Shown here piece after piece: positions 1-5,712 of a stretch of 5,712 nucleotides of DNA. The notes under the pieces are model-generated. The model saw nothing but the letters and a program-made list of their open reading frames with translations, was not told the DNA's origin and searched no databases. The translations under genes were made by a program, and so were the position numbers. The stretch lies in contig CANGEZ010000153.1 in NCBI GenBank assembly GCA_947452875.1, forward strand, positions 1-5,712, in the 5' to 3' direction. Within the stretch, counting starts at the first letter, position 1; the number at the start of each line of letters is the position of its first letter. Origin of the DNA: Chitinophagaceae bacterium (GTDB taxonomy: Bacteria; Bacteroidota; Bacteroidia; Chitinophagales; Chitinophagaceae).

Positions 1-366
1 AATACATATTGGTCGGATGGCTTGATTGTGGCCACACCAACAGGTTCTACAGGATACTCTTTAAGTTGTAACGGTCCTGTTGTATTCCCCGATAGCAAAA
101 GCTTTGTGATCACTCCTGTGGCACCTCATAATTTGAACATCAGACCTATTATTGTGCCAGACAATACCATTATTTCTTTTGAGTTGGAAGGCAGAACAGA
201 CGGGTTTCTGGTAACACTCGACAGCAGAAGAGAAATCGTGAGCAAAGAAGTTCAGCTTGCTGTTAAAAAAGAAAACTTCGATATCAAACTTATTCGCATC
301 AATGAAAATCATTTTCTTCAAACTTTAAGAAACAAATTAAGTTGGGGACTCGATAAAAGAAATTGA
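1..366 (+). CDS. nadK: NAD kinase, C-terminal part (5' end outside window)
   Basis: NAD kinase phosphorylates NAD+ to NADP+ in the cytoplasm using ATP or polyphosphate, and is the main source of NADP for biosynthesis. The window opens inside the gene, in frame 1, and 121 codons remain before the TGA stop. The diagnostic block is at codons 7-23 of the window and reads GLIVATPTGSTGYSLS. This is the family's conserved GLxxxTPTGSTAYxxS segment, which lines the NAD site. Further on, the segment containing TLDSR (about codons 80-85) matches the NadK C-terminal beta-sandwich. The N-terminal GGDGT motif would lie upstream and is not visible. Full-length bacterial NadK is about 290 residues, so roughly 40% of the protein is here. 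The histidine kinase start follows 27 bases after the stop, so read-through transcription is possible. Confidence 0.95.
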   Translation, partial: NTYWSDGLIVATPTGSTGYSLSCNGPVVFPDSKSFVITPVAPHNLNIRPIIVPDNTIISFELEGRTDGFLVTLDSRREIVSKEVQLAVKKENFDIKLIRINENHFLQTLRNKLSWGLDKRN

Positions 367-393
367 TTTCAACAATTGAATACAAGAGCTATC

Positions 394-1371
394 ATGGCAA
401 ATAAGTCTGGAAAAATAAGAACCATCATTATCATTTACTGGGTGTTGCTTTTATATATTATTGCTGCATTGGTATGGTGGTATGTGGCACTTTCCAGACA
501 GAATGAACAAATGACAGCTTATAAAATTCAAGAGTTACAAACAACAGATATTCGTTATCGTGAGCAATACAAAAAAATAATGAATGAGAACAAACGGAAG
601 TCGGCACAATATTTTGGAGAAGGTGCCATTTTCTTTTTGCTTATTTCTGCTGGTGCCATTTTTTTGTTTAGAGCAGTGAAAAACCAACTTAAAATCACAA
701 CACAACAGCAAAATTTCATGATGGCGATTACACATGAATTAAAAACGCCAATCGCTGTTACAAAGCTGAATCTGGAAACCTTACAAAAAAGAAAACTTGA
801 AACTTCACAACAAGAAAAACTGATTAACAATACACTTCAAGAAGCCAATAGAATGAATGCTTTGTGCAATAATCTGCTGCTTTCTTCACAGATGGAATCA
901 GCGGCTTATCAAAAAGTTTCAGAACAAATTTATATCAATAAATTGCTTGGAGATTGTATCAGAGATTTTTCAGTGAGGTATCCGAGTAGGAATATTGTTT
1001 TCACTCCAAATGACGACATAACAATCACAGGAGATGTGTTTTTACTTCAAATGGCTTTCAATAATTTGATTGAAAATGCATTGAAGTATTCGCCAAAAGA
1101 TAGTGCGATAAAGGTAGTGCTTGCCAATAAAGAAAACCATTGTCAGATTGGAATTACTGATGAAGGCAATGGTATTCCTGATGAAGATAAGTTGAAAATA
1201 TTTGAAAAATTTTACAGAATAGGAAGTGATGCCACGCAAAAATCAAAAGGCACGGGCCTAGGATTGTTTCTCGTTAAAAGAATTGTTGATGCTCATAAAG
1301 GTGTTGTTTATGTGAAAGATAACCAACCCAAAGGTTCAATGTTTACCATTCAGTTACCCCTAATGTCTTAA
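394..1371 (+). CDS. Membrane sensor histidine kinase (HisKA + HATPase_c)
   Basis: This is the sensor of a two-component system: it autophosphorylates on His and passes the phosphate to the regulator encoded 6 bases downstream. From ATG 394 it has 325 residues. Two membrane segments (about 10-33 and 74-92) enclose a hydrophilic, probably periplasmic stretch of only about 40 residues. No clear HAMP domain separates TM2 from the HisKA domain. The H box is HELKTPI with phospho-acceptor His114, and the E-x-x-T pattern (Glu115, Thr118) suggests it also acts as a phosphatase. The ATPase domain has the N box (NNLIENALKYS, Asn228), G1 (DEGNG, 256-260), F box (FEKFYRI) and G2 (GTGLGL, 286-291), so all catalytic motifs are intact. 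An in-frame TTG at 376 would add six residues, but ATG 394 is the more ordinary start. The signal cannot be predicted; the short loop argues against a large ligand-binding sensor domain. Confidence 0.93.
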   Translation: MANKSGKIRTIIIIYWVLLLYIIAALVWWYVALSRQNEQMTAYKIQELQTTDIRYREQYKKIMNENKRKSAQYFGEGAIFFLLISAGAIFLFRAVKNQLKITTQQQNFMMAITHELKTPIAVTKLNLETLQKRKLETSQQEKLINNTLQEANRMNALCNNLLLSSQMESAAYQKVSEQIYINKLLGDCIRDFSVRYPSRNIVFTPNDDITITGDVFLLQMAFNNLIENALKYSPKDSAIKVVLANKENHCQIGITDEGNGIPDEDKLKIFEKFYRIGSDATQKSKGTGLGLFLVKRIVDAHKGVVYVKDNQPKGSMFTIQLPLMS

Positions 1372-1377
1372 TTTGTC

Positions 1378-2088
1378 ATGTCTCAAAAACAACATTCAAT
1401 ATTGCTGGTTGAAGATGAAGAAAATCTTCAGGAAGCATTAAAACTAAATCTTGAATTAGAAGGCTATTCAGTGAGCAGCAGTTTTGATGGCGCTTCTGCT
1501 TTACAGATGATTCATCAAGAACATTATGACCTCATGATTTTGGATGTGATGCTTCCGGAAGTTGACGGTATCGCTGTTTGTGAATCCATAAGACTACAGC
1601 AAATTGATATTCCCATTTTGATATTAAGTGCCAAAAACAGCAGTGCCGACAGGGTATTGGGATTAAAAAAAGGAGCTGATGATTATTTGACCAAGCCTTT
1701 TAATCTTGAAGAGCTTTTACTCAGAGTTGAAAAACTCATCAGAAAAAATGAGATGATTGAAAGCAAACATTCCATTACCGACACCTATGAATTTGGAAAA
1801 AATAAAATCGACTTCAATGGGTTAATCCTTACCAATAAGAGAGGCGAGAAAATCGAATTGACAAAAAAAGAAGCGATGCTGTTGAAACTGTTGATTGAAA
1901 ATAAAAACGAAGTGGTTACCAGAGAAAAAATATTGCAGGCAGTATGGGGTTATAATGTGTATCCAACCACAAGAACCATTGATAATTTTATTCTGAATTT
2001 CAGGAAATATGTTGAAGATGATTCAAAAAACCCGGTTTATTTTCAGTCTGTGAGAGGCGTGGGATATAAGTTTAATCAAGCCCCCTAA
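1378..2088 (+). CDS. OmpR/PhoB-family response regulator
   Basis: This is a DNA-binding regulator of 236 residues, the usual length for the family, and the obvious partner of the upstream kinase (6-base gap, same strand). The receiver domain (about 7-120) has the acidic pocket Glu12/Asp13, phospho-acceptor Asp56 in the LDVMLPEVDG segment, switch Ser84 in the ILSAK segment, and Lys106 in the LTKPF segment. The C-terminal winged-helix domain (about 137-233) carries the expected ELTKKEAMLLKLL helix, the REKILQAVWG segment, the TIDNFILNFRKYVE recognition-helix region and the terminal RGVGYKF hairpin. All key residues are present, so it should be active. Target genes are unknown. The last codons (Gln-Ala-Pro) and the TAA stop fall within a GC-rich repeat element, so the native tail after the winged helix may have been replaced by repeat sequence. 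Membership of the family is secure; the specific biological role is not. Confidence 0.95.
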   Translation: MSQKQHSILLVEDEENLQEALKLNLELEGYSVSSSFDGASALQMIHQEHYDLMILDVMLPEVDGIAVCESIRLQQIDIPILILSAKNSSADRVLGLKKGADDYLTKPFNLEELLLRVEKLIRKNEMIESKHSITDTYEFGKNKIDFNGLILTNKRGEKIELTKKEAMLLKLLIENKNEVVTREKILQAVWGYNVYPTTRTIDNFILNFRKYVEDDSKNPVYFQSVRGVGYKFNQAP

Positions 2089-2104
2089 ATCCCCCAAAGG
2101 GGGA
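2077..2104. repeat. Bacteroidota-type dispersed GC-rich repeat with C5-AAA-G5 hairpin
   Basis: In otherwise AT-rich DNA, two runs of five C (2081-2085 and 2091-2095) separated by TAAAT are followed by AAA and five G (2099-2103). The second C run pairs with the G run to form a short GC hairpin with a three-base loop. The first C run could pair with the same G run as an alternative. From memory, near-identical sequence occurs many times between genes in Bacteroidota genomes, so I call it a dispersed repeat, but only one copy is visible here. It overlaps the response regulator's last codons and stop. It may also slow or end transcription, though no T tract directly follows it. Confidence 0.7.
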
Positions 2105-2106
2105 AT

Positions 2107-2137
2107 TTGATTATGTTATATTAGATTGTATAATCAA
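2107..2137. terminator. Weak AT-rich inverted repeat between convergent genes
   Basis: TTGATTAT at 2107-2114 is exactly complementary to ATAATCAA at 2130-2137, leaving a 15-base loop. It lies in the 68-base spacer where the response regulator and the dehydrogenase genes converge, directly after the GC-rich repeat and before a T-rich stretch (CATTTTATTG). The position suits a terminator, but the stem is almost all A/T and the loop is long, so it would be unstable alone. Confidence 0.25.
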
Positions 2138-2156
2138 CATTTTATTGTTTATAAAA

Positions 2157-2858
2157 CTAGTCCAAATCGCCTAATTGAGGCCTGATGATAATATCTTCCA
2201 CAACAGCCTGAGGCGATAATTGAGAAGCTGCGAAAATCATGTCTACAATATCGTCAACCACCATAATTCTATTTTGACTGTTATCAAAATCACCCCAAGA
2301 GTCTGTAAGCACGGCACCCGGAAAAACTGCAGTTACTTTAATGCCAAAATTTGTCAGCTCTAGACGAATATTTTTAGTGAAACCCAGCATCGCATATTTG
2401 CTTACACCATAACTACCGCCACCTCTGTAAGCTCTTAAAGAAGCAATGGAACACATGTTGAAAATATGACCGGATTTTCTTTCCATCATTTTTGGCAAGA
2501 GCATTCTGGTCAAATGATAAGCGCTGTAAAAATTTAAGTCCATAATTTTTTCCATCGCGCCATCGGGTTCGTCAATACAATTGCCCGGCGTGTATGTGCC
2601 TGCGTTATTGATTAGAATATCGGCAGCACCAAAGCTGTTGCAATAGTCTGCGAATTTTTGAACTTCTTCTTTTTGGGTAAGATCTGCAGCAAAAATGTGT
2701 ACTTGTCTTTCAGGTGCTTGTGCTAAAATAGATTGACGTGTCGTTTCAAGCGTAGCCATTGTTCTGGAGCAAAGTAGCAAATCATAACCTGCTTTTGCAA
2801 ATTTTAGTGCCATGGCATTTCCCATTCCTCTGCTGGCTCCTGTAATTACTGCAAGCAT
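2157..2858 (-). CDS. Short-chain dehydrogenase/reductase (SDR), classical type
   Basis: This is an NAD(P)-dependent oxidoreductase of 233 residues, slightly shorter than the typical 250. The Rossmann fold begins immediately at the N-terminus with the glycine motif TGASRGMG (6-13). Arg32 after the second beta strand favours NADPH over NADH. The NNAG motif is at 84-87. The catalytic tetrad is complete: Asn109, Ser137, Tyr150 and Lys154 (Y-G-V-S-K), with the expected 13-residue Ser-Tyr spacing. The PG motif after the sixth strand is at 180-181. The substrate cannot be told from these motifs; the protein resembles generic FabG-like and YdfG-like SDRs, so a reduction of a keto or aldehyde group is the likely reaction. 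The ATG chosen sits just before the first beta strand, as in many SDRs. The gene is alone on its strand, diverges from the HAD phosphatase, and has a recognisable promoter upstream. Confidence 0.93.
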   Translation of the reverse strand: MLAVITGASRGMGNAMALKFAKAGYDLLLCSRTMATLETTRQSILAQAPERQVHIFAADLTQKEEVQKFADYCNSFGAADILINNAGTYTPGNCIDEPDGAMEKIMDLNFYSAYHLTRMLLPKMMERKSGHIFNMCSIASLRAYRGGGSYGVSKYAMLGFTKNIRLELTNFGIKVTAVFPGAVLTDSWGDFDNSQNRIMVVDDIVDMIFAASQLSPQAVVEDIIIRPQLGDLD

Positions 2859-2905
2859 ATATTCCGATTTAATTGAGATTAATAATTAACTTCACGATTC
2901 CGACG

Positions 2906-2913
2906 CAAAGATA
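2906..2913 (-). promoter_or_regulatory. Bacteroidota-type -7 promoter element for the SDR gene
   Basis: Read on the - strand, this is TATCTTTG, a full match to the Bacteroidota primary-sigma -7 consensus TAnnTTTG. About 19-20 bases upstream lies a T-rich stretch (2924-2938 read in reverse) in the place of the -33 TTTG box, although an exact TTTG is missing. Transcription would start near 2898 and leave a leader of roughly 40 bases before the SDR ATG. No equally good element was seen for the divergent HAD gene. Confidence 0.65.
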
Positions 2914-2942
2914 GACATACATTAAAAAGAAAAAATTTCTAA

Positions 2943-3641
2943 ATGCCTTCGTATAAACATATTTTTTTTGATTTGGATCATACTTTATGGGACTTTGATA
3001 CCAATGCAAAAGCATCATTGATAGACATTTTTGGAGAGTTCAGGTTATCTGAAAAAGTAACACCCGATTTCGATGCATTCTATCAGAAATATTTACACCA
3101 CAATAAAATACTTTGGGAGCGCTATCAAAACGGATTCATTACTGCAGAAGAATTGAAATGGAGAAGAATGTGGCGTACGATGATGGAATTCAAAGTAGGG
3201 GATGAGGTCTTAGCTAAGAACATAAGTGCAAGATTCCTTGAAATATTACCTGTTAAAGATGGTATGTTTCCACATGCTTATGAAATTCTGGAATATTTGA
3301 AAAACAAGAATTATCAGATACATCTCATTACTAACGGTTTTGAAAAGACGCAATGGAGTAAAATCCGAAACAGTAAGATAGATCATTTCTTTACCCATGT
3401 GATCACTTCAGAAGCCAGTAACAGCATGAAGCCAGAAAAAGAAATTTTTGATTTTGCGATGAATCAGTCTGGAGCTTTATTACATGAGTCTATTATGATT
3501 GGTGATAATCTCGATGCAGATATTCAGGGAGCGATGAATGCGGGCATGGATAATATATTTGTTAATCATATCGATGCTACAACAGATAAGAAGCCAACAT
3601 ATACTGTAACACATTTAAAAGAACTGGAAAATATTTTGTAA
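2943..3641 (+). CDS. HAD-superfamily phosphatase, YjjG-like nucleotidase
   Basis: This is a cytoplasmic HAD-type phosphohydrolase of 232 residues. Motif I is FFDLDHTLWDF, with nucleophile Asp10 and general acid Asp12; the DHTLWDF form is typical of the YjjG/YfnB branch. An alpha-helical cap (about 17-95) rich in aromatic residues follows. Motif II is LITNG with Thr130, motif III is Lys163 in the MKPEKEIF segment, and motif IV is GDNLDAD with Asp188 and Asp193. All catalytic residues are present and the length fits. E. coli YjjG is a nucleotidase that removes phosphate from pyrimidine nucleoside monophosphates, including non-canonical ones, and is viewed as a house-cleaning enzyme. That function is inferred from family resemblance; a related sugar-phosphate phosphatase cannot be excluded. 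The ATG lies in an A-rich context with no Shine-Dalgarno sequence. The TAA stop forms the first three bases of the terminator. Confidence 0.9.
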   Translation: MPSYKHIFFDLDHTLWDFDTNAKASLIDIFGEFRLSEKVTPDFDAFYQKYLHHNKILWERYQNGFITAEELKWRRMWRTMMEFKVGDEVLAKNISARFLEILPVKDGMFPHAYEILEYLKNKNYQIHLITNGFEKTQWSKIRNSKIDHFFTHVITSEASNSMKPEKEIFDFAMNQSGALLHESIMIGDNLDADIQGAMNAGMDNIFVNHIDATTDKKPTYTVTHLKELENIL

Positions 3642-3676
3642 TAAAAAAAGCGACTGTTCAGTCGCTTTTTTTATTA
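3639..3676. terminator. Perfect palindromic bidirectional terminator
   Basis: Two perfectly complementary 18-base arms (3639-3656 and 3659-3676) are separated by TT. The core GCGACTG/CAGTCGC is flanked by seven A on the left and seven T on the right, followed by more T-rich sequence. It therefore looks like an intrinsic terminator from either side: for the HAD gene on the + strand and for the transporter gene, which ends 15 bases away on the - strand. The HAD stop codon is the first triplet of the palindrome. Confidence 0.92.
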
Positions 3677-3691
3677 TTATAAAGTTATTGA

Positions 3692-5365
3692 TTACACATT
3701 GTGCATCATTTTTTTAAGTTTAGGTACTAACATAAACAATAAAGCTGAAGCCACGCCACAAAGCACAACGAATACCATAAAGAATTCAAACAGATTGTGA
3801 ATGGTGAATCCTGCAAATTTTGGATAATGGTCGCTGATTTTATTATCTGCTAAGAATTTAATTTGTTCAACTGTTGGTGTTATTGTTTTGTCGAGTATAG
3901 CTTTTAAATCGATTCCAGCTCCTTCAGCGGCTTTAAATTGTTCACCAGTTGCAGGCAAGATAGAACCTAATGTTCCAGCCAGCGCATAACCAGATGCGTT
4001 AGAAAGGAAGAAAACGCCAAACAACAAAGAAGCAAATCTTCTTGGGGCTAATTTACCTACAAGAGACAAACCAATTGGAGACAAACAAAGCTCACCAAAA
4101 GTTTGAATCAGATATAACAGGATTAACCAATGAACAGCCAATAAACCAGAGTTGCCTAAATCTTTTACATTATGTGCGATTATGAAATAGCTGATAGCAA
4201 TTAACAACAATCCCATGGCTTGTTTAGCAGGAGAAATAGGTTCTTTTCCTTTAGCTCTTAATTTATCCCACAGCATGCTGAATGGAACAGCAAATATTAC
4301 AACGAAAATGCCGTTGAAAATTTGCACCATAGAAGGCGGCATTTCCCAGCCAAAGAAGTTTCTGTCGGTTTGGTAATCGGCGATAAATGTTAGAGAAGAG
4401 CCGGCTTGTTCAAAAGCAGCCCAGAAGAAAATCACAAAGAATGAAACGATATAAATAACAAGAATACGATCTCTTTCAATTTTGGTAAGTGATTTATCAG
4501 ACAATATTAATCCCGCAAGGGTAATACCACTTGAATAAATGATGGAGTAAATAATATTTTGGTCAAATACATTTTTGAAAATAAATCCTAAAACAATAAA
4601 TGATAATACTGCAAGGCCCAAAGATTTATTGGTGAATTGTGCAGACTGAGATTCACCTTCTTCAAAATCATCAGAAGAATTTTTGGAAGGAAGATCTCCA
4701 ATTGCTTTGCCATCAGGTGTTACAACGTATTTGTTTTTCAGAAATAGAAATGTAAGTGTACCAATCAACATGGCTATAGCAGCAGCCAAAAATCCCCATT
4801 TGAATGCAAATACATCTCTTTGTCCATTTACAACTACATCACCTACTACAGGACAAATAAACTGGCCAAGAAAAGCGCCAATGTTGATGCCCATATAAAA
4901 AATGGTGAATGCAGTATCCAATTTGTTTTTTTCAGCCTTTGGATATAAGCTTCCCACCATACTTGAAATATTGGGTTTGAAGAAGCCATTACCAAAAATG
5001 ATGACGCCAAGTGCTACATATAAAATTGTTTTTGCGAGTTCCAGATTTGTAGAGAAAATAGAAGCACTAAAGAAAAGCAATAATTGTCCGATACCCATAA
5101 GTGTTCCACCTAATAGGATACAGTTTCTGTTGCCCAAAAATCTGTCGGAGATGAAGCCACCCAGCATTGGGGTTAAATAACATAAGCCTAAAAATCCGCC
5201 ATAGATGATAGAAGACTCTTCTTTACTAATCATCAACGCGTTTACAATGAAAAGTGTTAGCAAAGTTCTCATTCCGTAGAAATTGAAACGTTCCCACATT
5301 TCAGTTCCGAATAATACCCATAAGCCCTTTGGATGACTTTTTTGCTGGTTAATAGTTTCTGCCAT
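3692..5365 (-). CDS. Proton-dependent oligopeptide transporter (POT/PTR2 family)
   Basis: This inner-membrane major-facilitator symporter of 557 residues is expected to import di- and tripeptides with protons. The TM1 signature ExxERFxYY appears at 22-30 as EMWERFNFY (Glu22, Glu25, Arg26), with Phe at the first of the two Tyr positions, followed by Arg33. Also visible are GGFISDR (69-75), FFKPN with Lys130 in TM4, the second PTR2 signature ending INIGAF (160-165), Glu319 in the WAAFEQ segment of TM7, and Glu425 in the FGELCLSPIG segment of TM10. I count about 14 hydrophobic segments: 12 core helices plus an extra pair (about 250-266 and 271-288) between TM6 and TM7, preceded by an acidic cytoplasmic linker (about 210-248). 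A hydrophilic loop of about 50 residues (468-521) separates TM11 and TM12. The gene is monocistronic as far as seen, diverges from purD, and ends near the shared terminator. Peptide substrate range is not predictable. Confidence 0.95.
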   Translation of the reverse strand: MAETINQQKSHPKGLWVLFGTEMWERFNFYGMRTLLTLFIVNALMISKEESSIIYGGFLGLCYLTPMLGGFISDRFLGNRNCILLGGTLMGIGQLLLFFSASIFSTNLELAKTILYVALGVIIFGNGFFKPNISSMVGSLYPKAEKNKLDTAFTIFYMGINIGAFLGQFICPVVGDVVVNGQRDVFAFKWGFLAAAIAMLIGTLTFLFLKNKYVVTPDGKAIGDLPSKNSSDDFEEGESQSAQFTNKSLGLAVLSFIVLGFIFKNVFDQNIIYSIIYSSGITLAGLILSDKSLTKIERDRILVIYIVSFFVIFFWAAFEQAGSSLTFIADYQTDRNFFGWEMPPSMVQIFNGIFVVIFAVPFSMLWDKLRAKGKEPISPAKQAMGLLLIAISYFIIAHNVKDLGNSGLLAVHWLILLYLIQTFGELCLSPIGLSLVGKLAPRRFASLLFGVFFLSNASGYALAGTLGSILPATGEQFKAAEGAGIDLKAILDKTITPTVEQIKFLADNKISDHYPKFAGFTIHNLFEFFMVFVVLCGVASALLFMLVPKLKKMMHNV

Positions 5366-5401
5366 GTTTATATTTTTGGTTCTTTAAAAATTTATTATTT
5401 G

Positions 5402-5435
5402 CCAAAATACACAAATTATGTTTACATCAATCAAA
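5402..5435 (-). promoter_or_regulatory. Candidate promoter for the POT transporter gene
   Basis: Read on the - strand, TTTG (5432-5435) is followed after 22 bases by TATTTTGG (5402-5409), an imperfect match to the Bacteroidota -33/-7 pair TTTG and TAnnTTTG. The spacing is towards the long end of what is usual. It would place the start of transcription roughly 30 bases upstream of the ATG. The TTTG lies inside a perfect 12-base palindrome, ATCAAATTTGAT (5430-5441), which might be an operator or chance in AT-rich DNA. Confidence 0.35.
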
Positions 5436-5515
5436 TTTGATTTCTTTATTTCTTCCTCTTCCATTTTTTTATCTCGAATAATTTGAAATCTTCTTCATAT
5501 AACAGATTTGATGAT

Positions 5516-5523
5516 TAATTTCG
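5516..5523 (+). promoter_or_regulatory. Candidate -7 element for purD
   Basis: TAATTTCG differs from the Bacteroidota -7 consensus TAnnTTTG at one defined base and is followed by CGC. It lies 16 bases before the purD ATG, so the leader would be very short, about 10 bases. No convincing -33 TTTG sits at the right distance. No purine riboswitch-like structure is visible in the spacer. Confidence 0.35.
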
Positions 5524-5539
5524 CGCAACACTTTTTATC

Positions 5540-5712
5540 ATGAATATTTTAATCATTGGCTCAGGTGGCCGCGAACATGCCATCGCATGGAAAATCAAAC
5601 AGAGCAAACATTGTAACGAATTGTTTATTGCACCCGGAAATGCAGGCACTGCAACATGTGGCACCAATCTCGATATTAAAGTCAATGATTTTGAGACGCT
5701 GAAACATGCTGC
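5540..5712 (+). CDS. purD: Phosphoribosylamine-glycine ligase, N-terminal part (3' end outside window)
   Basis: PurD (GAR synthetase) joins glycine to 5-phosphoribosylamine using ATP, the second step of de novo purine synthesis, in the cytoplasm. The ATG at 5540 opens a frame that runs off the right edge after 57 full codons. It starts MNILIIGSGGREHAIAWK, the highly conserved PurD N-terminus, and continues with the equally typical APGNAGTA segment (residues 31-38). These belong to the N-terminal PurD domain, which has a Rossmann-like fold; the ATP-grasp domain would lie beyond the window. The full protein is about 420-430 residues, so roughly 13% is seen. It diverges from the peptide transporter gene across 174 bases. 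Whether other purine genes follow cannot be seen. Confidence 0.95.
   Translation, partial: MNILIIGSGGREHAIAWKIKQSKHCNELFIAPGNAGTATCGTNLDIKVNDFETLKHA

Noticed and set aside
61..321. Open frame on the - strand inside nadK
   Set aside because: It is fully covered by the conserved NAD kinase coding region and has no recognisable domain.
376..393. In-frame TTG start that would extend the histidine kinase by six residues
   Set aside because: An ordinary ATG lies at 394, just before the first membrane helix, and the six extra residues add no recognisable motif.
535..830. Two overlapping open frames on the - strand inside the histidine kinase gene, with Cys/Phe-rich products
   Set aside because: Their composition is typical of antisense translation of A-rich coding DNA, and they overlap intact kinase domains.
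1367..1376. TAATTTG-like string at the kinase/regulator junction as a possible internal promoter
   Set aside because: It is one base short of the TAnnTTTG pattern, overlaps the kinase stop codon and would leave almost no leader; a chance match in AT-rich DNA is more likely.
4683..5180. Open frames on the + strand (4683-4898 and 4902-5180) opposite the transporter gene
   Set aside because: They lie wholly inside the strongly supported transporter gene on the other strand and resemble no known protein; they are antisense shadows.
1..5712. CRISPR arrays, tRNA genes, insertion sequences, phage or defence genes
   Set aside because: No regularly spaced repeats, cloverleaf-like segments, transposase motifs or terminal inverted repeats were seen; nearly all of the sequence is explained by seven ordinary genes.

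Overview
The window is AT-rich DNA from a member of the phylum Bacteroidota, possibly the Chitinophagia, although genus and species cannot be read from it. Three things point to this phylum. Start codons lack clear Shine-Dalgarno sequences. A promoter-like TATCTTTG element lies upstream of the short-chain dehydrogenase gene. A CCCCCTAAATCCCCC-AAA-GGGGG element of a type I recall from many Bacteroidota genomes lies at the end of the response regulator gene. No tRNA, rRNA, insertion sequence, CRISPR array or phage gene is visible, and no gap between genes exceeds 300 bases.

Left part, + strand (1-2088): the C-terminal part of NAD kinase (nadK, cut by the window edge) is followed closely by a membrane sensor histidine kinase and, 6 bases later, by its OmpR/PhoB-type response regulator. 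The tight spacing suggests the kinase and regulator are co-transcribed, possibly with nadK. The regulator's last codons and its stop lie inside the GC-rich repeat element.

Middle part (2089-3691): a short-chain dehydrogenase/reductase gene on the - strand converges on the two-component genes. It diverges from a YjjG-type HAD phosphatase gene on the + strand across 84 bases that hold a good Bacteroidota-type promoter for the dehydrogenase. The phosphatase gene ends in a perfect 38-base palindrome whose first three bases are its stop codon. This palindrome probably terminates transcription from both sides.

Right part (3692-5712): a complete proton-dependent oligopeptide transporter (POT/PTR2 family) lies on the - strand. 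A 174-base divergent spacer with two weak promoter candidates separates it from the start of purD (purine biosynthesis), which is cut by the right edge.

The genes are mostly core or housekeeping functions: NADP supply, signal transduction, a reductase, nucleotide house-cleaning, peptide uptake and purine synthesis. I see no new defence, mobile or biosynthetic system. The most noteworthy points are the repeat that supplies the regulator's 3' end, the uncharacterised two-component pair beside nadK, the long TM11-TM12 loop of the transporter and the stop-codon-embedded terminator.
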